Shown in pieces: positions 1 to 7,089 of a stretch of DNA of 13,559 nt; the first letter of the stretch is position 1; every line of letters begins with the position of its first letter. Position numbers and translations under genes: made by a program. The stretch lies in NCBI GenBank assembly GCA_003978405.1, contig QNZU01000055.1:1-13559 (forward strand), in the 5' to 3' direction. Source of the DNA: Sulfurospirillum sp. (GTDB lineage Bacteria; Campylobacterota; Campylobacteria; Campylobacterales; QNZT01). Below the pieces are notes generated by a model. It saw only the letters and a program-made list of their open reading frames with translations, ran no database searches and was not told the origin of the DNA.

Positions 1-1
1 T

Positions 2-553
2 GATGTTAGTGATCCTACAAATCCTAAAAAAATTGGATATTTCCATACAAAAGATTATGTAACAAGTATTACTCTTTCAAACGATGAAACAAAAGCATAT
101 CTGGCTGCTGGAACCATTGGTTTAGATATTCTCAATGTTATCGACCCTACAAACCCTAAAAAAATCGGCTCCTTTAATACTGCAGGTTATGCAGAATATA
201 TAGCTCTTTCAAATGATGGAACCAAAGCTTTTGTAACTGATGATGATAATGGTTTAATTATTATTGATATTAGTGATTCTGCAAATCCTAAAAAAATCGG
301 CTCTTATAAAATAACAAATGGTGCATATAACATTGCTCTATCAAGTGATGAAACAAAAGCTTTTGTGACTGATTGGGAAAAAGGTTTAGTCATTCTTGAT
401 GTTAGCGATCCAGAAAACATCAAAGAAATTAAAAGAATTTCAATGGATGGTTCAGCAAAAAATGTCACTCTATCAAAAGATGAAACAAAAGCCTTTGTAG
501 CAACTGAAAGAGGTGTCGTTATCGTTGATATATCGGCTCTAAAATGGCTGTAA
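2..553 (+). CDS. LVIVD-repeat (beta-propeller) protein, 3' part only
   Basis: The reading frame is open from base 2 to the TAA at 551-553, so the window holds the last 183 codons of a gene that begins upstream. It encodes the end of one LVIVD repeat and four full ones. Each repeat has the pattern DxSDxxNP-KKIG, a short variable stretch, then (S/N)DETKAF and a hydrophobic GLxILD strand. The repeats at DNA level are exactly 132 bp (44 residues) apart. The last repeat ends in GVVIVDISALKWL without the NP-KKIG join, as in the two downstream paralogues, so this is the closing blade. By analogy with those paralogues the missing N-terminus probably carries a lipoprotein signal and a fibronectin-III-like domain; that is inference. 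LVIVD repeats are known from bacterial surface and secreted proteins of largely undefined function. The homologous stop position of the next gene reads TAG where this gene has TGG, so this protein is two residues longer. Confidence 0.85.
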   Translation, partial: DVSDPTNPKKIGYFHTKDYVTSITLSNDETKAYLAAGTIGLDILNVIDPTNPKKIGSFNTAGYAEYIALSNDGTKAFVTDDDNGLIIIDISDSANPKKIGSYKITNGAYNIALSSDETKAFVTDWEKGLVILDVSDPENIKEIKRISMDGSAKNVTLSKDETKAFVATERGVVIVDISALKWL

Positions 554-561
554 GTAGATTG

Positions 562-591
562 GTGTTTCTACGATTTTTGTAGGAACACTTT
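562..591 (+). terminator. Hairpin after first propeller gene
   Basis: A 10-bp stem (562-571 with 579-588, one G-T pair) encloses a 7-base loop and is followed by three T. It starts 9 bases after the stop codon. The next paralogue has a hairpin at the same place with compensatory base changes, which argues that the RNA fold matters. The short T-run makes it a weak or attenuating terminator, or an mRNA 3' stabiliser. Confidence 0.55.
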
Positions 592-614
592 ATGCTAACT
601 AATTGATTACTAAC

Positions 615-619
615 AGGAG
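615..619 (+). promoter_or_regulatory. Ribosome binding site of second propeller gene
   Basis: AGGAG stands 6 bases before the ATG at 626. The same AGGAGAAAAATATG context precedes the third gene at 2065, so translation start and signal peptide were duplicated as one block. Confidence 0.7.
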
Positions 620-625
620 AAAAAT

Positions 626-1987
626 ATGAAAAATTTAGTTTTACTATCATCAACTTTGGCAATGCTGCTTTCTGGATGTGGAGGCTCATCAGATGGAGCT
701 AATTTAGCACTATCGACTCTATCAAATAATCCGATACAGATAGATACATTAGGAAGTACTACCACAAGCAACCCTAATCAAAACCAATCAACTCCCTTAT
801 CCCCACTTGGAGCCCCAAGCAATCTAAAAATTGAGACTATCTCAAAAAACAAAATTAGACTCTCTTGGCAAGATAATGCAACCAAAGAAAAAGCTTTTTG
901 TATCTATAAAGATGGAGAGCATATCGCAACCGTTGAGGCGAATAAAACAAGTGTCGAGATAGGTTGTCTAAAGAGTGGAGAGACTCATACATTTAGCATA
1001 AAGGCTATCAATGATGATGGTGCTTCAGAGTTGGTAAGCATTAAGGGTGGAATCAATCTATATAGTCAGGTTAAGAAAATTGGCTCTTTCGATACCCAAG
1101 ATGAGACATACCATGTTTCTGTTACAAACGATGGTACAAAAGCTTTTGTAGGTAATTGGGATGGTTTAATCATTTATGATATCAGTGATCCTAAAAATCC
1201 TAAAAAAATTGGCTCTTTTAATTTGGATAAGTTTGTATGGAGTATTGCTCTTTCAACGGATGAATCAAAAGCTTTTTTGGCTGATGACTACAAAGGTTTA
1301 GTCATACTTGATGTTAGTGATCCTGAAAATCCTAAAAAAATTGGCTCTTTTGATACAGCAAACGAAGCAGTTAATGTTACTCTTTCAAATGATGAATCAA
1401 AAGCTTTTGTGGCTGATTGGCATAAGGGTTTATTTATTCTTGATGTTAGCGACCCTGCAAATCCTAAAAAAATTGGCCATTTTGATACGGAAGACACTGT
1501 AGGATCTGTTACTCTTTTAAATGATGGAACAAAAGCTTTTGTAGCTGATGGAGAGAATGGCTTGGTTATTCTTGATATAAGTGATTTTTCAAATCCTAAA
1601 AAAATTGGCTCTTTTGATACAGAAGGTGATACAGAAGCCATAACTCTTTCAAGTGATGAAACAAAAGCTTTTGTAGCTGATGGAACTAGTGGATTGGTTA
1701 TTCTTGATATTAGTGATCTTTCAAATCCTAAAAAAATTGGCTCTTTTGATACGGAAGATTATGCATCGGATGTTGCTATTTCAAGCGATGAAACCAAAGT
1801 TTTTGTGGCTGATGCAAAAAATGGTTTACTCATTTTTGACATTAGCGATCTTACAAACATAAAACTAATTAAAAAAATTTCCACAAATAGTGATGTATTT
1901 AAAGTAACTCTATCAAGTGATGAAAGCAAAGCCTTTATTGCAACTGCCAAAGGTGTCGTTATCGTTGATATATCGTCTCTAAAATAG
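626..1987 (+). CDS. Lipoprotein with FnIII-like domain and seven LVIVD beta-propeller repeats
   Basis: This 453-residue protein begins with a classical lipoprotein signal: Lys at position 2, a hydrophobic stretch and the lipobox LSGC, with the acylated Cys at 18. It should be anchored in the envelope, facing the periplasm or cell surface. A low-complexity Ser/Thr/Asn/Gln linker (about 19-61) leads to a fibronectin-III-like domain (about 62-142). That domain has the signature APSNLKI, LSWQDN and FSIKAIND, with Cys92 and Cys114 that could form a disulfide. Residues 149-453 hold seven LVIVD repeats. Six are 44-45 residues with near-identical NPKKIGSFDT joins; the last ends GVVIVDIS. Seven such repeats fit a seven-bladed propeller. 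Function is unknown; ligand or polymer binding or adhesion is inference. The start is fixed by AGGAG 6 bases upstream. It is flanked by paralogues with the same domain order. Confidence 0.9.
   Translation: MKNLVLLSSTLAMLLSGCGGSSDGANLALSTLSNNPIQIDTLGSTTTSNPNQNQSTPLSPLGAPSNLKIETISKNKIRLSWQDNATKEKAFCIYKDGEHIATVEANKTSVEIGCLKSGETHTFSIKAINDDGASELVSIKGGINLYSQVKKIGSFDTQDETYHVSVTNDGTKAFVGNWDGLIIYDISDPKNPKKIGSFNLDKFVWSIALSTDESKAFLADDYKGLVILDVSDPENPKKIGSFDTANEAVNVTLSNDESKAFVADWHKGLFILDVSDPANPKKIGHFDTEDTVGSVTLLNDGTKAFVADGENGLVILDISDFSNPKKIGSFDTEGDTEAITLSSDETKAFVADGTSGLVILDISDLSNPKKIGSFDTEDYASDVAISSDETKVFVADAKNGLLIFDISDLTNIKLIKKISTNSDVFKVTLSSDESKAFIATAKGVVIVDISSLK
1196..1740 (+). repeat. 132-bp tandem DNA repeats inside propeller gene
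   Basis: The 17-mer AATCCTAAAAAAATTGG occurs at 1196, 1328, 1460, 1592 and 1724, each exactly 132 bp apart, and once more at 20 in the first gene, where diverged forms follow at 152, 284 and 416. The surrounding unit encodes one 44-residue propeller blade. The near-identity and exact spacing give substrate for unequal recombination or replication slippage that would add or drop whole blades in frame. Confidence 0.9.
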
Positions 1988-2001
1988 CTGTAGGCAGATT
2001 T

Positions 2002-2030
2002 GTATTCCTGAGATTTTCACAGGAATACTT
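2002..2030 (+). terminator. Hairpin after second propeller gene
   Basis: A perfect 9-bp stem (2002-2010 with 2020-2028) has a 9-base loop and is followed by a run of four T. An outer 6-bp pairing of TAGGCA (1991-1996) with TGCCTA (2032-2037) can extend it. It lies 14 bases after the TAG stop and corresponds to the hairpin at 562-588. Confidence 0.6.
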
Positions 2031-2064
2031 TTGCCTAATGATATATTATTAAAAGGAGAAAAAT

Positions 2065-3486
2065 ATGAAAAATTTAGTTTTACTATCATCAACTTTGGCT
2101 ATGCTACTTACCGGATGTGGGAGTTCATCAGATGGAGCTAATTCAGCACTATCAACTCTATCTAGTAATTTAAGTGCTCCAATAATTATCAATACTCCTG
2201 GAAAAACAAAAGCAAGTCAGGAAACAAATCAAACAGTAGATCAAAACCAATCAACTCCCAAATCTCCACTTGGAGCCCCAAGCAATCTAAAAATTGAGAC
2301 TATCTCAAAAAACAAGATAAAGCTATCTTGGCAAGACAACTCAACCAAAGAGAAAGCTTTTTGTATCTACAAAGATGGTGAGCATATCGCAACTGTTGAG
2401 GCAAACAATACAAGTGTCGAGATAGGTTGTCTAAAGAGTGGAGAGATTCATACATTTAGCATAAAGGCTATCAATGATGATGGTGCTTCAGAGGCAGTAA
2501 GCATTGAGGGCGGGATCAATCAACACAATCAACACAAACAAAATAAAGAGATTAAGATAATAGGCTCTTTTGATGAGAATAGTTCTGCTGGAATTGTAGC
2601 CATATCAAGCGATGGAACAAAAGCATTTGTGACGGATTATAATAATGGTTTAAAAATATTTGATGTCTCAAATATAAAAAACCCAAAACAGATCGGCTCG
2701 TATGATATTTATCCAACTGATATTGCACTATCTGGTGACGGAAAAAAAGCTTATGTAGCAGATGATGGTAATGGCTTGTTGATACTTGATATTAGTGATC
2801 CATCAAATATCAAAAAAATAAGCTCTCTTTTAGATGCAAAATCTGATGATTCATATTTAGAAGGTATGATTGTTACTGTTTCAGATGATGAATCAAGAGC
2901 TATTATCAAAGAGTATCACAGACCTATGATGGTTGATATTAGTGATCCGACAAAAATGAAACTACTTGGCTATGTAGGAAATTATGGAACAACCAAAATT
3001 TATCTTTCACACGACAAGACAAAAGTCTATGCAACAGATGAATTTTCGGGGCTTATAGTCTATGATATATCTGATCAGACTCAAGCAAAAGAACTAACAA
3101 AATTAAAACTTGATACAATAGAATATCCTTATCAATTGATAGTGACTGGTGATGAATCATTAGCTTTTTTAGCAGATGCCTATAATCGTAAAATAGCCGT
3201 GGTTGATATAAGTAATCCTAATGATTTGAAACTAATAAACACTTATGAAACAGAAGATTATGTGTATGATATAAAGCTATCAAGTGACAAAACAAAAGCT
3301 TTTTTAGCAGAGCTTGATGATGGTTTAGTCATTATTGATATTAGCGATCCTAAAAATATCAAAAAAATAAAAACAATCGACACAAAAGGTGCATATAATG
3401 TAACTATATCAAAAGATGAAAACAAAGCTTATGTCTCAAATAAAGAGGGAGCAGTTATAATCGTTGATATATCGGCTCTACATTAA
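2065..3486 (+). CDS. Lipoprotein with FnIII-like domain and seven diverged LVIVD propeller repeats
   Basis: This 473-residue paralogue of the preceding gene has the same signal peptide with lipobox LTGC (Cys18), a longer linker (19-70), and a fibronectin-III-like domain (about 71-151). By eye that domain differs from its neighbour at only about six of 79 residues, including the same two Cys (100 and 122). The propeller (about 162-473) still shows seven LVIVD repeats ending in VVDIS or ILDIS strands. Blade lengths are uneven and sequences well diverged, unlike the uniform 44-residue blades of the neighbour. The final blade ends AVIIVDISALH. AGGAG precedes the ATG. The 3' end overlaps the convergent rpoN by 9 bp. 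The protein is probably an envelope-anchored binding or scaffold protein; the ligand is unknown. Confidence 0.9.
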   Translation: MKNLVLLSSTLAMLLTGCGSSSDGANSALSTLSSNLSAPIIINTPGKTKASQETNQTVDQNQSTPKSPLGAPSNLKIETISKNKIKLSWQDNSTKEKAFCIYKDGEHIATVEANNTSVEIGCLKSGEIHTFSIKAINDDGASEAVSIEGGINQHNQHKQNKEIKIIGSFDENSSAGIVAISSDGTKAFVTDYNNGLKIFDVSNIKNPKQIGSYDIYPTDIALSGDGKKAYVADDGNGLLILDISDPSNIKKISSLLDAKSDDSYLEGMIVTVSDDESRAIIKEYHRPMMVDISDPTKMKLLGYVGNYGTTKIYLSHDKTKVYATDEFSGLIVYDISDQTQAKELTKLKLDTIEYPYQLIVTGDESLAFLADAYNRKIAVVDISNPNDLKLINTYETEDYVYDIKLSSDKTKAFLAELDDGLVIIDISDPKNIKKIKTIDTKGAYNVTISKDENKAYVSNKEGAVIIVDISALH

Positions 3487-4761
3487 AGCCAAAGCATAAT
3501 GCTTTTTCCTATCACTTGAGCTTAAAAGCCCAAGTGATATTCTATACTTTGTAATAGTCCTTCTGCCTAACTTAACCCCAAACTCTTTTTCTACAATTTG
3601 GAGTATTTTATTGTCACTAAGAGGCTTTTTTCGATCTTCATTTTTGATCACATTTGCAATAAACTCTTTTATCTGTGCATTTGAAGTATCGTTATCTTCA
3701 TTGACTGCAAGTGCGAAAAAGCTCTTTATGGGAAATACTCCTCTTGAGCAGGAGAGATATTTATTTGATATGGCTCTTGAGATGGTAGAGTGGTGTCTCT
3801 CAAGATCATTTGCCAAATCATCAAGCTTCATAGGCTTAATCGCTCCACCTTGAAAAAACTCATACTGATACTCGATAATCATCAAAGCGATCTTTGTCAG
3901 TGTAGCTTTTCTAAGCTCCAAAGCATCAACAAGAGATTTTGCCTCTTTGATCTTTTTTTTGATAAAGTCAAACTTGTCATCAAGCCCACCCCTATCTATG
4001 ACAATTTGTGGATAATAAGCTTCATTTAACCTCACTTTAATCTCTCCCAAATTATCATCGATGATGATATCAGGAATGATTTGGTACTGCTCATTTTTGT
4101 AGTTTAGAGCCGGAGGATTTTTAAACTTTTTGATAATTCTAAGAGCATCATTAAATAAAGGCTCCTTTTGGTACCTCTCAAGATTTTCAAAATCCTCTAT
4201 CATCATCACACAAGTTTTATATACATCATCGCTTAGATCAAAATCGTTTAGTTGAAACAAAAAACTCTCAAGCAAATCCGTAGCCCCTACTCCACTTGGC
4301 TCCAGATATGCAAATCTAGCTCTTACCCGCTCAAAAGTAGCTACATCTACACCAATCTCTTTGGAAATTTCTGCAGGATCAGCATCAAAATAGCCATCAT
4401 CATTGATATGCTCAATAATCCTATAGGCTATATCTTTTGATTTTTGTGTAGGGAAAAGAGGTGCTACAATCTGCTCATAGAGTTTGTCATAAAGAGACTG
4501 TTCACTCATACTCATAGCCTCAATCTCATTGGATATGGCATTTTTTTGTGAACTTTTAAAATCGTTTTTATACTTTTTGGAATGTGAGCTGATCTCTTGA
4601 CCTGCTTTTATCTCAACAAAAGGATTTGTCTTGGCAAACTTGTCAAGCTCCTCTTTAAGTGACTCTATATCTGCTTGAAGTATAGGGAGCCAATTTCGCA
4701 TCGTTTGGGAAAGTTTTCCTTTTTGTGTTACTTTTGCATTTAATTTGATACCTAAACTCAT
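3478..4761 (-). CDS. rpoN: RNA polymerase sigma-54 factor
   Basis: Sigma-54 directs core polymerase to -24/-12 promoters and needs AAA+ activators. In Campylobacterota it is best known for class 2 flagellar genes with FlgS/FlgR. The 427-residue product starts with a region I resembling the family's activator-interacting segment (MSLGIKLNAKVTQ, then WLPILQADIESLKEEL) but without its usual Gln-richness. A charged linker follows, then the core-binding region with the SGVGATDLLE motif near 160. The DNA-binding helix-turn-helix is about 312-336 (LANDLERHHSTISRAI). The RpoN box at 399-407 reads GRRTITKYR, close to the family's ARRTVAKYR. Length is like that of Campylobacter RpoN. The start overlaps the lptB stop by ATGA, so it is translationally coupled, last in a five-gene operon. 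Its stop overlaps the convergent propeller gene. Confidence 0.95.
   Translation of the reverse strand: MSLGIKLNAKVTQKGKLSQTMRNWLPILQADIESLKEELDKFAKTNPFVEIKAGQEISSHSKKYKNDFKSSQKNAISNEIEAMSMSEQSLYDKLYEQIVAPLFPTQKSKDIAYRIIEHINDDGYFDADPAEISKEIGVDVATFERVRARFAYLEPSGVGATDLLESFLFQLNDFDLSDDVYKTCVMMIEDFENLERYQKEPLFNDALRIIKKFKNPPALNYKNEQYQIIPDIIIDDNLGEIKVRLNEAYYPQIVIDRGGLDDKFDFIKKKIKEAKSLVDALELRKATLTKIALMIIEYQYEFFQGGAIKPMKLDDLANDLERHHSTISRAISNKYLSCSRGVFPIKSFFALAVNEDNDTSNAQIKEFIANVIKNEDRKKPLSDNKILQIVEKEFGVKLGRRTITKYRISLGLLSSSDRKKHYALALM
3491..3507 (+). terminator. Weak hairpin plus T-run after third propeller gene
   Basis: AAAGC (3491-3495) pairs with GCTTT (3501-3505), and the T-run extends to 3507. 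It sits 5 bases past the propeller stop and inside the last codons of rpoN on the other strand. The stem is short, so termination here is plausible but unproven. Confidence 0.35.
3511..3538. repeat. Inverted repeat within the 3' end of rpoN
   Basis: ATCACTTG (3511-3518) and CAAGTGAT (3531-3538) are perfect inverted repeats. An inner GCT/AGC pairing extends the stem across one A-C mismatch. It codes for the residues just after the RpoN box on the minus strand and lies 24 bases downstream of the propeller gene on the plus strand. It could block the plus-strand transcript from running into rpoN antisense. No T-run follows it directly. Confidence 0.45.
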
Positions 4762-5483
4762 CTTTTAAAATCCTCACCAAGATAGTGTTTTTTGACAAGC
4801 GGATTGTCAAATACTTCATCACTGGTACCATATGCCAAAAGTTCACCGCTTTTTATCACATAGGCTCTATCACAGATATCAAGAGTCTCCCTGACATTGT
4901 GATCGGTTATCAAGATACCAATACCCATACTCTTTAGATCTGCCACAATTGATTGTATATCTTTGACTGCCAGTGGATCTACCCCTGCAAATGGCTCATC
5001 AAGCAAGACAAATTTTGGCTCAATAGCCAAACATCTTGCTATCTCACACCTTCTTCTCTCACCACCACTTAGACTAACTCCAAGCCTGTTTCGAATCGGT
5101 TCGATATTTAGAAGATTCAAGAGTCTCTCAACACTATCTCTTTGCTTTTTTTTATCATCATATAAAAGCTCAGTTGCCAATAAAAGATTATCTTCAACAC
5201 TAAGCTCTTTAAAAATAGATGACTCTTGGGGCAGATATCCAATACCCATCTTGGCTCTTTTATGCAGAGGAACATTGGTAATATCTTCATCATCAAGATA
5301 GACTTTGCCGCTTGTAGGCTCAATCAAACCGCAGACCATATAAAATGTAGTCGTTTTACCCGCACCGTTAGGACCTAGCAGTCCTACAATCTCACCGCTA
5401 TTTACCTCGATGGAAAAATCGTGAATAATCTTGGTCTTTTTAATCTGCTTTGCCAGATGTTCGGCTCTTAAATTATGACTCAA
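4758..5483 (-). CDS. lptB: LPS export ABC transporter ATP-binding protein LptB
   Basis: LptB is the cytoplasmic ATPase of the LptB2FG transporter that extracts lipopolysaccharide from the inner membrane. All ABC motifs are present: Walker A GPNGAGKTT, the Q-loop LPQESSIF, signature LSGGERRR, Walker B FVLLDEPFAGVDP and the H-loop TDHNVRET. The TTFYM after Walker A and the EPFAGVDP stretch are typical of LptB rather than generic ABC proteins. I prefer a TTG start at 5483: it has AGGGAG 7 bases upstream, gives 241 residues like E. coli LptB, and begins MSHNLRAEHLAK. An in-frame ATG at 5504 would add seven residues, has no good ribosome site and would overlap tsaE by 32 bp. With the TTG the overlap is 11 bp. 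The stop overlaps rpoN by 4 bp. Confidence 0.93.
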   Translation of the reverse strand: MSHNLRAEHLAKQIKKTKIIHDFSIEVNSGEIVGLLGPNGAGKTTTFYMVCGLIEPTSGKVYLDDEDITNVPLHKRAKMGIGYLPQESSIFKELSVEDNLLLATELLYDDKKKQRDSVERLLNLLNIEPIRNRLGVSLSGGERRRCEIARCLAIEPKFVLLDEPFAGVDPLAVKDIQSIVADLKSMGIGILITDHNVRETLDICDRAYVIKSGELLAYGTSDEVFDNPLVKKHYLGEDFKR

Positions 5484-5874
5484 ATCTATACTCCCTTGCC
5501 TCATTGATAGGTAAAATCTCTATTGTTATATAATTAAATCCAAAATCTTTGAGTATCTCTTCTAGCTTTTCATCGGCCCACTCGATAAAGTGATATCCAC
5601 TTGATTCAAGATTTTCAATCAGACCACTTTCGATAAATTTTTGCACACCCTCATTATAGATATCATAGTGATAAATCTTATCTGCATACTGTTGCATGAT
5701 AGAAAATGTCGGAGAGCTAACCTCCTCATCAATATTCATAAACTTAGCAAATGCTTTTACAAGAGTGGTCTTTCCACTTGCCAAATCACCTTTAAGCAGC
5801 ACTACTCCACCACCTGGTAATCTCTTTTTTATCTCTTTGCAGACTGGCTCAAGAGTGTTGATATCAGCTATCAT
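5473..5874 (-). CDS. tsaE: tRNA threonylcarbamoyladenosine biosynthesis ATPase TsaE
   Basis: TsaE is the small P-loop ATPase that works with TsaB and TsaD to build t6A at position 37 of ANN-decoding tRNAs in the cytoplasm. The 133-residue protein has the family's Walker A as GDLASGKTT (about 29-37), where most members have GDLGAGKTT. It also has the switch-like motif SSPTFSIMQQY, the HYDIYN motif, and the FIEWADE motif, usually IEWPE or IEWAE. Length is slightly under the usual 140-160. The ATG overlaps the trpD stop by 4 bp, and the 3' end overlaps lptB. Confidence 0.93.
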   Translation of the reverse strand: MIADINTLEPVCKEIKKRLPGGGVVLLKGDLASGKTTLVKAFAKFMNIDEEVSSPTFSIMQQYADKIYHYDIYNEGVQKFIESGLIENLESSGYHFIEWADEKLEEILKDFGFNYITIEILPINEAREYRFES

Positions 5875-6860
5875 AGTGAGTTTGATACCTTGATGATCTC
5901 TTTGAGCTTATCTTTTGCTCTGCCGCTATTTATCGCATCTTTGGCTATCTCAATGCCCTCTTTGATATCTCTTGCCACTTTATCAACGACCAAAGCAACA
6001 CCGGCATTAAGCAAGACAATATCTCTTTTGGCACCCTTCTCTTCACCTTCTAAGATATCTTTTGTAATTTTGGCATTTGATTTAGCATCCAAGCCCAGAA
6101 TTTCACTGTGAGGGTAGAGCTTCATTCCAAAATTTTGCGGATCTATCTCAAACTCTCTGCTACCTTGTTCATTTAACTCAATGGCATAGGTAATATCACT
6201 GATACTAATCTCATCCATTCCATCTTTGCTGCTAACGGCTATGGCACTTTTGGTATCAAGCATACTCAAAGCCTTTATAATAGGATCTAAAAAATCTCTC
6301 TCAAAGACTCCAATCAGATACTTTTTCACACCGGCGGGGTTCGTGAGAGGTCCAAGGATATTAAAAATCGTCCTATGATCAAGACTCTTTCTAATTGGCA
6401 TGATATGCTTCATAGCAGGATGATGGTTTTGGGCAAACAAAAAACAAAATCCGCACTCTTGAAGCATAGTTGCTTGCTCTTTGGTACCAAGATTTAGATT
6501 GATACCCAATGCTTCAAGCATATCGGCACTTCCACTTTTGCTGGTGATACTTCTGTTTCCGTGCTTTGCTACATAACTTCCGGTTGAAGATAGTAATATC
6601 GAAACGGTGGAGGAGATATTAAAACTTCCACTCTTATCGCCTCCGGTACCTACCACATCAATAAGCTTCTCTTGTAACTTTTCATCAATATCAAGCTTGA
6701 TTGAATACTCTCTCATCACAGAAACCGCAGCCGCAATCTCATCTGCACTCTCACCCTTTTTGTAAAGCTCCACCAAAAAACCTCTAGCCTCATCTTCACT
6801 CATTTTGTTGGCAAAGAGATTTTCAAACTTCAACTTTGCTTCATCAAAGCTCTTTGACAT
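5871..6860 (-). CDS. trpD: Anthranilate phosphoribosyltransferase
   Basis: The enzyme transfers phosphoribose from PRPP to anthranilate, the second step of tryptophan synthesis from chorismate. The PRPP and anthranilate motifs are visible: VGTGGDKSGSFNISS, KHGNRSITSKSGSADMLEALG, and the HHPAMKHIMPIRKSL and TIFNILGPLTNPAG segments. These separate it from thymidine phosphorylases. It is a stand-alone TrpD, not fused to a TrpG amidotransferase domain. Length is about 330 residues, normal for the family. I prefer the ATG at 6860 because AAGGA stands 5 bases upstream. The ATG at 6866, two codons earlier, directly abuts AAGG and lacks spacing. The gene overlaps the S4 gene by 17 bp and tsaE by 4 bp. 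No other trp gene lies in this operon. Confidence 0.95.
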   Translation of the reverse strand: MSKSFDEAKLKFENLFANKMSEDEARGFLVELYKKGESADEIAAAVSVMREYSIKLDIDEKLQEKLIDVVGTGGDKSGSFNISSTVSILLSSTGSYVAKHGNRSITSKSGSADMLEALGINLNLGTKEQATMLQECGFCFLFAQNHHPAMKHIMPIRKSLDHRTIFNILGPLTNPAGVKKYLIGVFERDFLDPIIKALSMLDTKSAIAVSSKDGMDEISISDITYAIELNEQGSREFEIDPQNFGMKLYPHSEILGLDAKSNAKITKDILEGEEKGAKRDIVLLNAGVALVVDKVARDIKEGIEIAKDAINSGRAKDKLKEIIKVSNSL

Positions 6861-7089
6861 ACTCATCCTTTTTTGACTTTGGAATCGACTTTGATTCTGG
6901 GATTTTTAAAACTTCAAACTTTTGATCACCTTTTAGGTAAGTTATTGTGATGATATCCCCTACTTTGACATCCTTAGCAGGTTTGCAAACAGTTCCATTT
7001 ATCGAAACGACTTTTGATTTGCACATATCTTCACTGATTGCTCTTCTTTTTACGATATTGACAACATTCAAAAACTTATCTATTCTCAA
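6844..7089 (-). CDS. S4-domain RNA-binding protein (HslR/RqcP-like)
   Basis: This 81-residue protein is essentially one S4 RNA-binding domain. It has MRIDKFLNVVNIVKRRA, then the SKVVSINGTVCKPAKDVKVGDIITI core shared by HslR, RqcP and ribosome-associated S4 proteins. A Lys/Glu-rich tail follows. It probably binds rRNA or tRNA on stalled or dissociated 50S subunits; the exact role here is inference. The start codon is TTG at 7089-7087, with AGGT 7 bases upstream; no ATG fits the domain start. It is the first gene of the leftward operon and overlaps trpD. Confidence 0.88.
   Translation of the reverse strand: MRIDKFLNVVNIVKRRAISEDMCKSKVVSINGTVCKPAKDVKVGDIITITYLKGDQKFEVLKIPESKSIPKSKKDEYVKEL

Noticed and set aside
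1196..1740. Regularly spaced repeats as a CRISPR array
   Set aside because: The repeats lie inside an intact coding frame, the 'spacers' are similar to each other, and the 132-bp period is far too long for CRISPR.
1196..1740. A7 tracts as phase-variation switches
   Set aside because: Seven A is short for slipped-strand switching, and each tract is part of the conserved Pro-Lys-Lys-Ile codons; no gene in the array is out of frame.
1288..1950. Open frames on the minus strand and in alternative plus frames within the propeller genes
   Set aside because: They arise because the 132-bp repeat unit is a multiple of three and keeps the other frames open; they have no ribosome site and encode repetitive, non-natural-looking peptides.
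3611..4440. Plus-strand open frames opposite rpoN
   Set aside because: They are antisense shadows of a clearly conserved sigma-54 gene, with no ribosome site or recognisable motif.
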